Below are positions 51,292 through 60,043 of a DNA stretch of 64,000 bases, piece after piece. The notes beneath the pieces are model-generated. The model was not told the DNA's origin, searched no databases, and saw only the letters and a list, made by a program, of their open reading frames with translations. A program made the position numbers and the translations under genes. The stretch spans positions 1,003,667 through 1,067,666 of the forward strand of contig NZ_MPOH02000015.1 in assembly GCF_001896135.2 (NCBI RefSeq), given 5' to 3'. Source of the DNA: Streptomyces phaeoluteigriseus (GTDB lineage: Bacteria; Actinomycetota; Actinomycetes; Streptomycetales; Streptomycetaceae). Numbering within the stretch: the stretch's first letter is position 1; the number at the start of each line of letters is the position of its first letter.

Positions 51292-52536
51292 TCAGTTGTC
51301 GTCCTCGTCGATGAGGAAGCCGCGCATCGGGGAGGGAGCCTGCCCCATCGGGGAGGGACCCTGCGGACGCACCGGCGCCATCGGCTGAGTCATCGCCGGA
51401 GACATCTGCTGCTGGCCGCCGTACGACGGGCCGGCCTGACCCGGTCCACCCATGCCCTGGTTGCCGCCGCCGTAGGACGGGGCGCTCGCGCCGGCCGGAG
51501 CCATCGAAGGCGCCGGGGACGGCGGCAGGGAGGCAGCGGCCGGAGTGCGCGGCGGGGCGAGGGAGTCGTCGGCCTGGGTCTCCAGCTGACGCAGCTGGGA
51601 CTCGAGGTACGACTTCAGGCGCGTACGGTACTCGCGCTCGAAGCCGCGCAGGTCCTCGACCTTGCGCTCCAGCGTGGCGCGGGCGGACTCCAGGGAGCCC
51701 ATCGCGACGCGGTGCTTCTCCTGCGCGTCCCGCTCCAGGGCGTCGGCCTTGGCACGGGCGTCGCGCTCGAGGCCCTCGGCACGCGAACGCGCCTCACCGA
51801 CGATCTTGTTGGCCTCGGAACGGGCCTCGGCGATCGCCTGGTCGGCGGTCTGCTGGGCCAGCGAGAGGACACGGGCGGCGCTGTCGCCACCGGGGCCCTG
51901 ACCGTGGCCGCCCATCGGACCGCCCATGGGGCCGCCCATCTGCTGCTGCATGGGGTGCTGGCCGCCCATCGGACCCTGGCCCATCGGACCCTGGCCCATC
52001 TGGCCCTGGCCCATCTGACCTTGGCCCATCTGCCCCTGCATCTGGCCCTGCATCTGTCCCTGGCCCATCTGGCCGGGACCCTGCGGACCACCCTGGCCGC
52101 CGCCGGGGCCGGCGGGCAGCTGCGGGGCACCGCTCGGCAGTTGGGGCGGGCCACCCATGGGGCCACCCATCTGCTGCGGCGGGCCCGATATGCCGGCGGG
52201 CACCGGGGCGCCCGGTCCGCGCATGCCCTGCGGCATCCCCTGCTGCGGCATGCCTTGCTGCGGCATCCCCTGCTGGGGCATACCCTGCTGCTGCTGGGGC
52301 ATCCCCTGCTGCTGGTCCTGCTGCTCCGGAGGCTTGCGCATGTTCTGCTGGTTCTGGGCAGCAGCACGCGTGGCAGCGGCCAGCTTGGCGCGCAGGTCCT
52401 CGTTCTCCCGGAGCAGGCGGGTCAGTTCGGCTTCGACCTCGTCGAGGAAGGCATCGACCTCGTCCTCGTCATAGCCTTCTCGGAGGCGGACGGTCGTGAA
52501 CTGCTTGTTCCGCACGTCCTCGGGGGTCAACGGCAT
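51292..52536 (-). CDS. divIVA: DivIVA/Wag31 polar growth protein
   Basis: 414 residues. The N-terminal membrane-binding domain is MPLTPEDVRNKQFTTVRLRE with the first coiled coil at 25-60. A long Gln/Pro/Gly/Met-rich linker follows, with repeated Q-Q-G-M-P (about 74-104) and M-G-Q-G-Q/P (about 155-195). The main coiled coil spans 225-325 (ARVLSLAQQTADQAIAEARS). The disordered tail ends FLIDEDDN. In Streptomyces DivIVA marks hyphal tips and directs tip extension and branching. It lies downstream of sepF and ftsZ. Confidence 0.95.
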   Translation of the reverse strand: MPLTPEDVRNKQFTTVRLREGYDEDEVDAFLDEVEAELTRLLRENEDLRAKLAAATRAAAQNQQNMRKPPEQQDQQQGMPQQQQGMPQQGMPQQGMPQQGMPQGMRGPGAPVPAGISGPPQQMGGPMGGPPQLPSGAPQLPAGPGGGQGGPQGPGQMGQGQMQGQMQGQMGQGQMGQGQMGQGPMGQGPMGGQHPMQQQMGGPMGGPMGGHGQGPGGDSAARVLSLAQQTADQAIAEARSEANKIVGEARSRAEGLERDARAKADALERDAQEKHRVAMGSLESARATLERKVEDLRGFEREYRTRLKSYLESQLRQLETQADDSLAPPRTPAAASLPPSPAPSMAPAGASAPSYGGGNQGMGGPGQAGPSYGGQQQMSPAMTQPMAPVRPQGPSPMGQAPSPMRGFLIDEDDN

Positions 52537-52589
52537 CTCTTCACCTCAACGTAGTCGTCGGCATTCGGCAAGACGGTAGTTCACATCGC

Positions 52590-52874
52590 TCACAGCCGGC
52601 TCACGATCGAGATCAGGATGTAGACGATGATCATCAGTACGAAGAAGGACAGGTCGAGCGCCACGCCCCCGAGACGCAACGGCGGGATCACCCGCCGCAG
52701 AAGCTTGAGCGGTGGATCGGTGACAGTGTAGGTGGCCTCCAGAACGACCACCATCGCCTTGCCGGGCTGCCATGAGCGGGCGAACTGGAAGACGTAGTCC
52801 ATGACCAACCGGAAGATGAGCACGATGAGGAAGACCATCAGCGCGATGTAGACGACATCCAGGACCACGCTCAT
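52590..52874 (-). CDS. YggT family membrane protein
   Basis: 94 residues with an N-terminal span (VVLDVVYIALMVFLIVLIF), a cytosolic or periplasmic loop with TDPPLKLLRRVIPPLRLGGVALDLS (family motif D-P-x-x-x-x-x-R-x-x-P), and a C-terminal span. YggT proteins accompany ftsZ, sepF and divIVA in most Gram-positive bacteria and are thought to act at the division site or in osmotic tolerance. The precise role is unproven. It is 53 bp upstream of divIVA. Confidence 0.9.
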   Translation of the reverse strand: MSVVLDVVYIALMVFLIVLIFRLVMDYVFQFARSWQPGKAMVVVLEATYTVTDPPLKLLRRVIPPLRLGGVALDLSFFVLMIIVYILISIVSRL

Positions 52875-52937
52875 GTTCGGTGCTTCCCTCTCCCCTGCTT
52901 ACGTACTTTCTCGTCACTGCTGTTCCGGTCGTGCGTC

Positions 52938-53579
52938 TCAGCTCTGGTTGAAGAACCCGCCCTCTGCGATGCGGGCCTTGTCCTCCGCCGTGACATCGAC
53001 GTTAGCAGGCGACAACAGGAACACCTTCTGCGTCACCCGCTCGATGCTGCCGTGAAGACCAAACACCAAACCAGCCGCAAAGTCGACAAGTCGCTTCGCG
53101 TCCGTGTCATCCATCTCGGTCAGATTCATGATCACCGGGGTGCCCTCACGGAAGTGTTCCCCGATGGTACGGGCCTCGTTGTAGGTCCGGGGGTGGAGCG
53201 TGGTGATCCGGTACGGCTCTCGTTCGGACACGACCTTGGGCATGATCACCGGTGCGTTCTTCTCCAGGGACTGACGTTCTTGTGTGATGGATGCCACGGG
53301 CGCGATACGCGCCGGACGCCCGGATTCCGCGCCTGGCGAAGCGGATCTGGCCACCGGCTCCCGCGGCACGGGCGGTTGCGTGATTCGTACCTCTTCGTCC
53401 CTTTGGGACTGATGTGCTCCATGCGACTGGTGCGACGGCTCGTGCCGTCGGTGATCACGCTCGGGCTCAGGATCGAGCTCGGGTTCGAAGTCGTCGTCGG
53501 GGTCGAAACCCCGGCCGTCGTACCCATCGTCCTCCACGAGGCCGAGGTAGACCGCCATCTTGCGCATCGCGCCGGCCAT
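52938..53579 (-). CDS. sepF: Cell division protein SepF
   Basis: 213 residues from ATG 53579 (MAGAMRKMAVYLGL), the length known in Streptomyces. The N-terminal amphipathic helix binds membrane. An acidic/histidine linker (DPDDDFEPELDPEPERDHRR) follows. The C-terminal SepF domain begins at ITTLHPRTYNEARTIGEHFR and contains VIMNLTEMDD and GLHGSIERV. SepF anchors FtsZ filaments to the membrane and is essential for septation in actinobacteria, which lack FtsA. Confidence 0.95.
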   Translation of the reverse strand: MAGAMRKMAVYLGLVEDDGYDGRGFDPDDDFEPELDPEPERDHRRHEPSHQSHGAHQSQRDEEVRITQPPVPREPVARSASPGAESGRPARIAPVASITQERQSLEKNAPVIMPKVVSEREPYRITTLHPRTYNEARTIGEHFREGTPVIMNLTEMDDTDAKRLVDFAAGLVFGLHGSIERVTQKVFLLSPANVDVTAEDKARIAEGGFFNQS

Positions 53580-53706
53580 GCTCTGAGTCCTCCGCTCTGT
53601 GGTGGATCCGCTGACGACTGCCAGTCCCGCGATCCACGTGGTCCTCATGCCGCCTTTCGGCGGTAATTGACCATATTTTCTGCTGTGGTCCGACTTCCTG
53701 GCGACG

Positions 53707-54426
53707 TTACCCGAGCCTGGGGCGGACTCCGAGTACCGCGGTACCGACGCGTACATGTGTCGCCCCGGCCGCCACAGCCTGTTCGAGGTCCGCACTCATC
53801 CCTGCCGAGACCATGTTCGCAGCAGGATGGGTTCGGCGCAGGTCAGTCGACAAATCCATCAACCGGTCGAACGCCGCTTGTTGCTGTCCGGCGTACTCCC
53901 CGGTCAGAGGTGCGACTGTCATCAGCCCACCGAGCCGGAGCCCCGGAGCGCCGGCGACGAGGTCGGCCAACTCCGCGATCCCGCCCGGCGCGACACCGCC
54001 CCGCTCCCCCCGCGCGCTCTCGCCCGCGTCGAGCGCCACCTGGATGAGGCAGCCCACCTCGCGTCCGACCCGCTCGGCCTCCTTGGACAGGGCCGTGACC
54101 AGCCGGGCGCGGTCGACAGACTGCACGACATCCGCGTAACCGACCACGGAGCGCACTTTGTTGGTCTGCAACTGGCCCACGAAGTGCCAGGAAAGGGACA
54201 GATCCGAGCAGGCCGCGGCTTTGGGTGCCGCATCCTGGTCCCGGTTCTCGGCGACGTGCCGGACCCCGAGTTCCGACAGGATCCGCACATCGCTCGCCGG
54301 GTAGGTCTTGGTGACCACGATCAGGGTCACCTCCTCCCGCTTGCGCCCGGCCGCCGTACACGCGGCCGTGATACGCCGCTCCACATTCGCCAGATTCGCG
54401 GCGAGTTCACCCTTACGGTCCGTCAT
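53707..54426 (-). CDS. YggS family PLP-binding protein
   Basis: 239 residues. The cofactor lysine is Lys40 in LIVVTKTYPA. HFVGQLQTNKVR and SAGMSADLEQAVAAGATHVRVGTAVLG are the family motifs, quoted in parts (FVGQLQ, GMSADL, RVGTA). YggS/PLPBP handles free PLP and amino-acid balance rather than catalysing a known reaction. The motif usually reads GENR where here it is HVAENRDQDA. It sits 6 bp from the PgeF gene and is part of the ftsZ cluster. Confidence 0.92.
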   Translation of the reverse strand: MTDRKGELAANLANVERRITAACTAAGRKREEVTLIVVTKTYPASDVRILSELGVRHVAENRDQDAAPKAAACSDLSLSWHFVGQLQTNKVRSVVGYADVVQSVDRARLVTALSKEAERVGREVGCLIQVALDAGESARGERGGVAPGGIAELADLVAGAPGLRLGGLMTVAPLTGEYAGQQQAAFDRLMDLSTDLRRTHPAANMVSAGMSADLEQAVAAGATHVRVGTAVLGVRPRLG

Positions 54427-54432
54427 GCGCCA

Positions 54433-55197
54433 TCAGTCCAGCCAGACATATCCCGCGAGTCGCCCCGTGGCGCGATCGCGGCGGTACGAGAAGTGGTCCT
54501 TCGACTCGCGCGTGCACACCGGCGACTGCTCCCGGTCGTGCACCCCGAGCCGGTCGAGCTGCGCGTGCACCCCGGCGGTCACATCGACCGCGGGAGTGCC
54601 CCAGCTCGTCTCGGCGTGCGCGGCCGGCTCGACGGCGGCCACCTCGGCCCGCATCGCCTCCGGCACCTCGTAGCACCGGCCGCAGACGGCGGGCCCGGTG
54701 CGGGCGACGATCCGGGACGGCTCGGCGCCGAGTCCGACCATGGCCCGTACGGCGGCGGGTACGATCCCCGCGACCATCCCGGGCCGGCCGGCGTGGGCCG
54801 CGCCCACGACACCGGCGACCGGGTCGGCGAGCAGGACCGGCGTGCAGTCGGCGGTGAGCACGGCGAGGGCGAGCCCCCGCTCCCGGGTGACGATCGCGTC
54901 GACCTCGGGCACCGCGCTCCCCCGCTCCCGGCCGCGCTCGAGCGGGGGGACCCCCGTGCCCCAGGGACCGTCGACGACGGCGACGTCCGCGCCGTGCACC
55001 TGGTTCATCCAGACGACCCGGTCCGCTTCGAGACCCAGCGACCTGGCCGCCGACTCCCGGTTGGCCCGTACGGCCTCGGGGTCGTCGCCGACCGCGCCGC
55101 CGAGGTTGAGCTCCTCATACGGAGCGGCGCTCACCCCGCCCCACCGGTCGGTGAAGGCGAAGTGCGCGCCGCTCGCGTGTCCGCGCTGCCCTATCAC
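54433..55197 (-). CDS. pgeF: Peptidoglycan editing factor PgeF (YfiH/laccase-domain family)
   Basis: 254 residues starting inside the ftsZ stop (4-bp overlap). Family motifs are FTDRWGGVSAAPYEELNLGG, MNQVHGADVAVVD, LTADCTPVLLADP and AAHAGRPGMVAG. The His-Cys-His zinc site of the family is made by VHG, DCTP and HAG. The more common HAGWRG is HAGRPG here, as in many Streptomyces. In E. coli the homologue hydrolyses wrongly made L-Ser precursors; polyphenol oxidation has also been claimed. Confidence 0.88.
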   Translation of the reverse strand: MIGQRGHASGAHFAFTDRWGGVSAAPYEELNLGGAVGDDPEAVRANRESAARSLGLEADRVVWMNQVHGADVAVVDGPWGTGVPPLERGRERGSAVPEVDAIVTRERGLALAVLTADCTPVLLADPVAGVVGAAHAGRPGMVAGIVPAAVRAMVGLGAEPSRIVARTGPAVCGRCYEVPEAMRAEVAAVEPAAHAETSWGTPAVDVTAGVHAQLDRLGVHDREQSPVCTRESKDHFSYRRDRATGRLAGYVWLD

Positions 55198-56405
55198 TTC
55201 AGGAAGTCCGGCACGTCCAGTTCCTCGGCCGCGCTGTCCGAGTAGCTCCGGGACGGCGGTACCGGCGGGGCGACCGGGATGTCGGCCACCGGCTCGGGCG
55301 CCGGCGCCGGGTCCTCCTTCGGCGTCACACTGCCGAGCGAGCCGAAGCTCGGACGGCTCTCGGACTGCCGTACCGGAGTGGGCTCCTCGCGGCGGGGCGC
55401 GGAGGAGGACGAGGACGAGGAGGCCGAGCCGAGGACGGTGTCCCGGCGGGCCGGGGGCTGGCCCCCGTCGAAGCCGGCCGCGATCACGGTGACCCGGACC
55501 TCGTCGCCGAGCGCGTCGTCGATGACCGCACCGAAGATGATGTTGGCCTCGGGGTGCGCGGCCTCGCTGACCAGCTGGGCGGCCTCGTTGATCTCGAACA
55601 GGCCGAGGTCGGAGCCGCCGGAGATGGACAGGAGCACGCCCCGGGCGCCGTCGATGGACGCCTCGAGCAGCGGCGAGGAGATCGCCATCTCGGCGGCGGC
55701 CACCGCGCGGTCGTCGCCGCGGGCCGAACCGATGCCCATGAGGGCCGAACCCGCCTCGGACATGACCGACTTGACGTCGGCGAAGTCGAGGTTGATCAGA
55801 CCGGGCGTGGTGATGAGGTCGGTGATGCCCTGGACACCGGAGAGCAGGACCTGGTCCGCCGACTTGAACGCGTCGAGGACGGAGACCTGGCGGTCCGAGA
55901 TGGACAGCAGCCGGTCGTTGGGGATGACGATGAGGGTGTCGACCTCTTCGCGGAGTTCCGCGATACCGTCCTCGGCCTGGTTCGCACGGCGCCGTCCCTC
56001 GAAGGTGAACGGGCGCGTGACCACACCGATGGTGAGGGCACCGAGGGAGCGTGCGATGTTGGCCACGACGGGTGCGCCGCCGGTGCCGGTGCCGCCACCT
56101 TCACCGGCCGTCACGAAGACCATGTCGGCCCCCTTGAGGACCTCCTCGATCTCCTCGCGATGGTCCTCTGCGGCCTTGCGGCCGACGGCCGGGTTGGCTC
56201 CGGCGCCGAGTCCGCGGGTGAGTTCGCGGCCGACGTCGAGTTTGACGTCGGCGTCGCTCATCAACAGAGCCTGGGCGTCCGTGTTGATGGCGATGAACTC
56301 GACACCCTTGAGACCGACCTCGATCATCCGGTTGATGGCATTGACACCACCGCCGCCGACACCGATGACTTTGATGACTGCGAGGTAGTTCTGCGGTGCT
56401 GCCAC
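55194..56405 (-). CDS. ftsZ: Cell division protein FtsZ
   Basis: 403 residues from GTG 56405, with GAGAGG about 9 nt upstream. This tubulin-like GTPase forms the Z ring and, in Streptomyces, the ladders of sporulation septa. The G-box GGGTGTG is at 103-109 and the catalytic loop NLDFADVK near 207. The C-terminal binding peptide ends DVPDFLK. The variable linker contains a run of eight residues of serine and alanine (GSASSSSSSSAP), longer than I recall for S. coelicolor. It overlaps pgeF, and the 287-bp upstream gap carries its promoters. Confidence 0.97.
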   Translation of the reverse strand: MAAPQNYLAVIKVIGVGGGGVNAINRMIEVGLKGVEFIAINTDAQALLMSDADVKLDVGRELTRGLGAGANPAVGRKAAEDHREEIEEVLKGADMVFVTAGEGGGTGTGGAPVVANIARSLGALTIGVVTRPFTFEGRRRANQAEDGIAELREEVDTLIVIPNDRLLSISDRQVSVLDAFKSADQVLLSGVQGITDLITTPGLINLDFADVKSVMSEAGSALMGIGSARGDDRAVAAAEMAISSPLLEASIDGARGVLLSISGGSDLGLFEINEAAQLVSEAAHPEANIIFGAVIDDALGDEVRVTVIAAGFDGGQPPARRDTVLGSASSSSSSSAPRREEPTPVRQSESRPSFGSLGSVTPKEDPAPAPEPVADIPVAPPVPPSRSYSDSAAEELDVPDFLK

Positions 56406-56692
56406 GTCGAAGGCCTCTCGCCTCGAGTTACGTGTCGCTGGTTCGCGAGACGCTCTGCGCTCCACGATCCGGCGACTGATGCCGAATGGGACGGTCCGTT
56501 TCGCCGACCCGAACCCTAACGCTGAAGTTTAGGGTTACCAGTGTGCCTGTTCCTTGAAGTCTTCTGAACAGGACACTAAGTCGACAAGTGGCGCCCGTTC
56601 AACGAACACGCCGAACCTCCCGTTTTTCTTTTCACCCTATGTGATCAGCCGTGTCACTGCCCAACCAGGGTGCTGGCCTGCGCGGATGTGCG
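56406..56692 (-). promoter_or_regulatory. ftsZ upstream region with an AACCCTAA/TTAGGGTT inverted repeat
   Basis: This 287-bp gap between ftsQ and ftsZ is long for the cluster and A+T-richer at 56510-56650. Perfect 8-bp arms AACCCTAA (56512-56519) and TTAGGGTT (56529-56536) are separated by 9 bp, about 107 bp before the ftsZ start. Streptomyces ftsZ is known to have several promoters here, one raised during sporulation. The repeat could be a regulator site or an RNA hairpin. I could not place the individual promoters with confidence. Confidence 0.55.
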
Positions 56693-57487
56693 TCAACTCC
56701 CCGCTGACGCAGGGGCGGTGGGAACACTGACATCGAAGTGCCGTGCGCCCGGTGAAGCCTTCATCAGAGCGAGGATGGTACGGCTCTTCGCCGCGCCGTT
56801 CTCGGCACTCCCCCACACGACGGTCCGTCCGCCGCTCAACTCCAGCGAGATGTCGTCGTAGGAACGGACCTTGACGACGCGGGTGTCCCGGGCGACCGCG
56901 GGCGGCAGGGCGCCGGTGGTCCGCACGGCCTCGCGGACGAGGCGGTCCTCGCCGAAGCGGCGCAGGCTCGCGGAGGCCGAACTCGCGGGGGAGAGTTCCG
57001 ATTCCAGCAGCGGGACGCCCTTGGGTGCCTGGGAAACGGTGGCGAACCGGACTCCTTCGTCGTCCACTTCGACGAAGTCCCGCCCCTTCCGAACAAGCAG
57101 GACGGGCGTACGCTCAGTCACTTTCAGACTGATTCCGTCGGGCCACGAACGGGTGACGTCGACCGAGTCGATTCGGCGCAGCCTTTCCCGCAGTCGATCC
57201 TCGATCGCGCCGGTGCTGACGGAGACCAGCGGTGAGCCCACCGGCACGGCGGCGGCCTCGCGGACCTGTGCCGGCGTCAGAACTGCCGTACCGGAGACGG
57301 AGACGCGGTCCACGCGCAGCCACCGGGAGCCGTACAGCAGCCACGTGACGCCGGCGCCGAGGAGGACGACGGCGAGCGCGATGATGATGATCGTACGAAG
57401 CCGGCGTGGACCGAGCCGCCGGACCAGGGGCGGGCCGGACGACTCCTGCTGACGTGCCCCGCGCTCGGCGGTGGCGGATCCGGCCAC
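56693..57487 (-). CDS. ftsQ: Cell division protein FtsQ
   Basis: 264 residues from GTG 57487. A cytosolic N-terminus is followed by one membrane span (IIIIALAVVLLGAGVTWLLY), then the POTRA domain (WLRVDRVSVSGTAVLTPAQV) and the FtsQ beta domain. FtsQ links early and late divisome parts outside the membrane. It lies 26 bp from murG. The frame seems open far upstream, but that part is antisense-frame shadow of murG. Confidence 0.92.
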   Translation of the reverse strand: MAGSATAERGARQQESSGPPLVRRLGPRRLRTIIIIALAVVLLGAGVTWLLYGSRWLRVDRVSVSGTAVLTPAQVREAAAVPVGSPLVSVSTGAIEDRLRERLRRIDSVDVTRSWPDGISLKVTERTPVLLVRKGRDFVEVDDEGVRFATVSQAPKGVPLLESELSPASSASASLRRFGEDRLVREAVRTTGALPPAVARDTRVVKVRSYDDISLELSGGRTVVWGSAENGAAKSRTILALMKASPGARHFDVSVPTAPASAGS

Positions 57488-57513
57488 GCTCCCTGCCCTT
57501 TCGTCAGTCGTGC

Positions 57514-58611
57514 CTAATGGTGTGCACGGGAGGCGGCGATCGCCTCGTACACCATGCCGACGAGCAGGTCGTCGGCGTCCCGGCGGCCGAACTCGCCGGC
57601 CGCGCGGGACATCTCGTACAGCCGGTGCGGGTCGGCGAGCACGGGCAGGACGTTCTCCCGGATCCACTCCGGCGTCAGGTCCGCGTCGTCGACCAGGAGA
57701 CCGCCGCCGGCCTTGACCACCGGCTGGGCGTTCAGCCGCTGCTCGCCGTTGCCGATGGGCAGCGGGACGTAGGCGGCGGGGAGCCCGACGGCGGAGAGTT
57801 CGGCGACGGTCATCGCGCCCGCCCGGCAGAGCATCATGTCGGCCGCGGCGTACGCGAGATCCATCCGGTCCACGTACGGTACCGGGATGTACGGGGGCAT
57901 CCCCGGCATCTGCTGGACCTGCGGCAGTTCGTTCTTCGGGCCGACCGCGTGCAGGATCTGGATGCCGGCCTGCTGGAGCCAGGGGGCGACCTGCTGGACC
58001 ACCTCGTTGAGGCGGCGGGCGCCCTGCGAACCGCCGGAGACGAGCAGCGTCGGCAGGTTGGGATCGAGGCCGAACACGTGCCGCGCCTCGGGGCGCGCGG
58101 CGGCGCGGTCCAGGGTCGCGATGGAGCGCCGCAGCGGGATGCCGATGTAGCGGGCGTCGCGGAGCTTGCTGTCGGGCGTGGAGACGGCGACCCGGGCGGC
58201 GTACCGCGAGCCGATCTTGTTGGCCAGGCCGGGGCGGGCGTTGGCCTCGTGGATGACGATCGGCACGCCCCGGCGCTTGGCGGCGAGATAGGCGGGCAGG
58301 GCCACGTATCCGCCGAAGCCGACGACGACGTCGGCCCTGGTGCGCTCCAGGATCTGCTCGGCCGCCTTGATCGTGCCGCGCAGCCGACCCGGGACGGTGA
58401 TCAGCTCGGGGGTCGGCTTGCGCGGCAGGGGCACCGCGGGGATCAGCGCGAGCTCGTAACCCCGCTGGGGTACGAGCGTGGTCTCCAGACCGCGCTCCGT
58501 GCCCAGGGCCGTGATCCCCACCGAGGGGTCCTGCCTGCGCAGGGCGTCCGCGAGGGCGAGCGCGGGCTCGATGTGGCCGGCGGTCCCCCCACCAGCGAGT
58601 ACGACATGCAC
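57514..58611 (-). CDS. murG: MurG, lipid II synthase
   Basis: 365 residues. MurG adds N-acetylglucosamine to lipid I on the inner face of the membrane. The glycine-rich loop GGGTAGHIEPALALA is at residues 7-21, and GGSQGARRLNE is the second. ADMMLCRAGAMTVAEL is the UDP-binding motif (R-A-G-A-x-T-x-x-E). It lies 6 bp from ftsW and is complete. Confidence 0.96.
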   Translation of the reverse strand: MHVVLAGGGTAGHIEPALALADALRRQDPSVGITALGTERGLETTLVPQRGYELALIPAVPLPRKPTPELITVPGRLRGTIKAAEQILERTRADVVVGFGGYVALPAYLAAKRRGVPIVIHEANARPGLANKIGSRYAARVAVSTPDSKLRDARYIGIPLRRSIATLDRAAARPEARHVFGLDPNLPTLLVSGGSQGARRLNEVVQQVAPWLQQAGIQILHAVGPKNELPQVQQMPGMPPYIPVPYVDRMDLAYAAADMMLCRAGAMTVAELSAVGLPAAYVPLPIGNGEQRLNAQPVVKAGGGLLVDDADLTPEWIRENVLPVLADPHRLYEMSRAAGEFGRRDADDLLVGMVYEAIAASRAHH

Positions 58612-58617
58612 CGAAAT

Positions 58618-59970
58618 TCACCGCTCTCCGGACGTACGCGCCGCCGAGGCACGCCGTCTCATCGTGTTCCATCTCCGGGCCCCCGTGAGGCCCCCGGCTC
58701 CCCGCTTTCTACCAAAGCGGGGCTGCCGCATCGCAAGCGCGGCCCGCGCAGCGGGCTCGTCGCGTGCGAAGGCGATCAGCAGCCCGATGGCGAACATGGT
58801 CGGCAGCAGGGCGGATCCCCCGTAGGAGAACAGCGGGAGCGGGACACCGGCGATCGGCAGCAGGCCGAGCACCGCACCGATGTTGATCACGGCCTGGGCC
58901 GTGATCCAGGTGGTCACGCCTCCCGCGGCATACCTGACGAAGGGGTCCTCCGTGCGTCCGGCCACGCGGATACCCGCATAGCCTAGAGCCGCGAACAGGG
59001 CGAGCACCGACAGCGTCCCCGCGAGACCCAGTTCCTCACCCGTGACGGCGAAGATGAAGTCGGTGTGCGCCTCGGGGAGTTGGCCCCATTTCTCCACACT
59101 CGCACCGAGCCCGGAACCGAAGATACCGCCCGAGGCGAGGGCGTAGATACCGTGCACGGCCTGCCAGCAGTCGGCCGCCCCGGACTTCGGTTCGGTGGCG
59201 CCGATGCAGGCGAGCCGGGCCATGCGGTTCGGGCTGGTCTTGATGAGGATCACGCCGATCAGGGCGGCGATCGAGAGCACGCCCGCGAAGAGGCGGGTGG
59301 GCGCGCCCGCCAGCCACAGCAGGCCGAACAGGATCGCCGTGAGGATGATCGCCGTCCCCATGTCGCCGCCGAGCATGATCAGCCCGAGCAGCATGAAGGC
59401 GACCGGCACGAGCGGCACCAGCAGGTGCTTCCACTGGCTCAGCAGCCTCTTGTCCTGCTTGCGGGCCAGCAGGTCGGCGCCCCACAGCACCAGCGCGAGC
59501 TTGCCGAACTCGCTGGGCTGGATCTGGAACGAGCCGCCGAGCGAGATCCAGTTCTGGTTGCCGTTGACCGACATCCCTATCCCCGGCACCTGCACCAGGG
59601 CCATCAGGAAGACGGCGCCCGCGAGGATCGGATAGGCCAGCGCCCGGTGCAGTTTCACCGGCATCCGCGAGGCGGCCAGCATCAGCAGCCCGCCGATGGC
59701 GGCCGCGAGGAACTGCTTGCGGAAGAAGAACGAGCCCGGCAACGACATCTGCAACGCGGTGATCTGCGAGGCCGAGTAGACCATCACCAGCCCCAGCACG
59801 GTGATCAGCAGGCTGCCGCCCAGGATCAGGTAGTAGGCGGTCAGCGGCCGGTCCCAGGCCCTGCGGGCACGCGTGTAGAGCCGCAGTGCGGGGTTGTCCC
59901 GCGGCGGCCCGGCAACGGGTCTGCGGACGACCCGCTGGGCGGGCGGCCGCCCGGTACGGCTACCGGGCAC
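58618..59970 (-). CDS. ftsW: FtsW, septal peptidoglycan glycosyltransferase
   Basis: 450 residues with about ten membrane spans, from GTG 59970. The SEDS family marks are ISLGGSFQIQPSEFGKLAL (Q-P-S-E), GGDMGTA and HTDFIFAVTGEELG in the large extracytoplasmic loop. SEDS proteins polymerise lipid II with a partner class B penicillin-binding protein. The basic, flexible C-terminus (RQPRFGRKRGAGGLTGARR) is cytosolic. In this cluster the likely role is sporulation septation. Confidence 0.95.
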   Translation of the reverse strand: MPGSRTGRPPAQRVVRRPVAGPPRDNPALRLYTRARRAWDRPLTAYYLILGGSLLITVLGLVMVYSASQITALQMSLPGSFFFRKQFLAAAIGGLLMLAASRMPVKLHRALAYPILAGAVFLMALVQVPGIGMSVNGNQNWISLGGSFQIQPSEFGKLALVLWGADLLARKQDKRLLSQWKHLLVPLVPVAFMLLGLIMLGGDMGTAIILTAILFGLLWLAGAPTRLFAGVLSIAALIGVILIKTSPNRMARLACIGATEPKSGAADCWQAVHGIYALASGGIFGSGLGASVEKWGQLPEAHTDFIFAVTGEELGLAGTLSVLALFAALGYAGIRVAGRTEDPFVRYAAGGVTTWITAQAVINIGAVLGLLPIAGVPLPLFSYGGSALLPTMFAIGLLIAFARDEPAARAALAMRQPRFGRKRGAGGLTGARRWNTMRRRASAARTSGER

Positions 59971-60043
59971 CGCGGCCTCCGGTGAACGTCGGCATCAACG
60001 GTCCCACGCGTCCCTCCCAAGGTCCGCCCGGCAGGCGGCCGGG

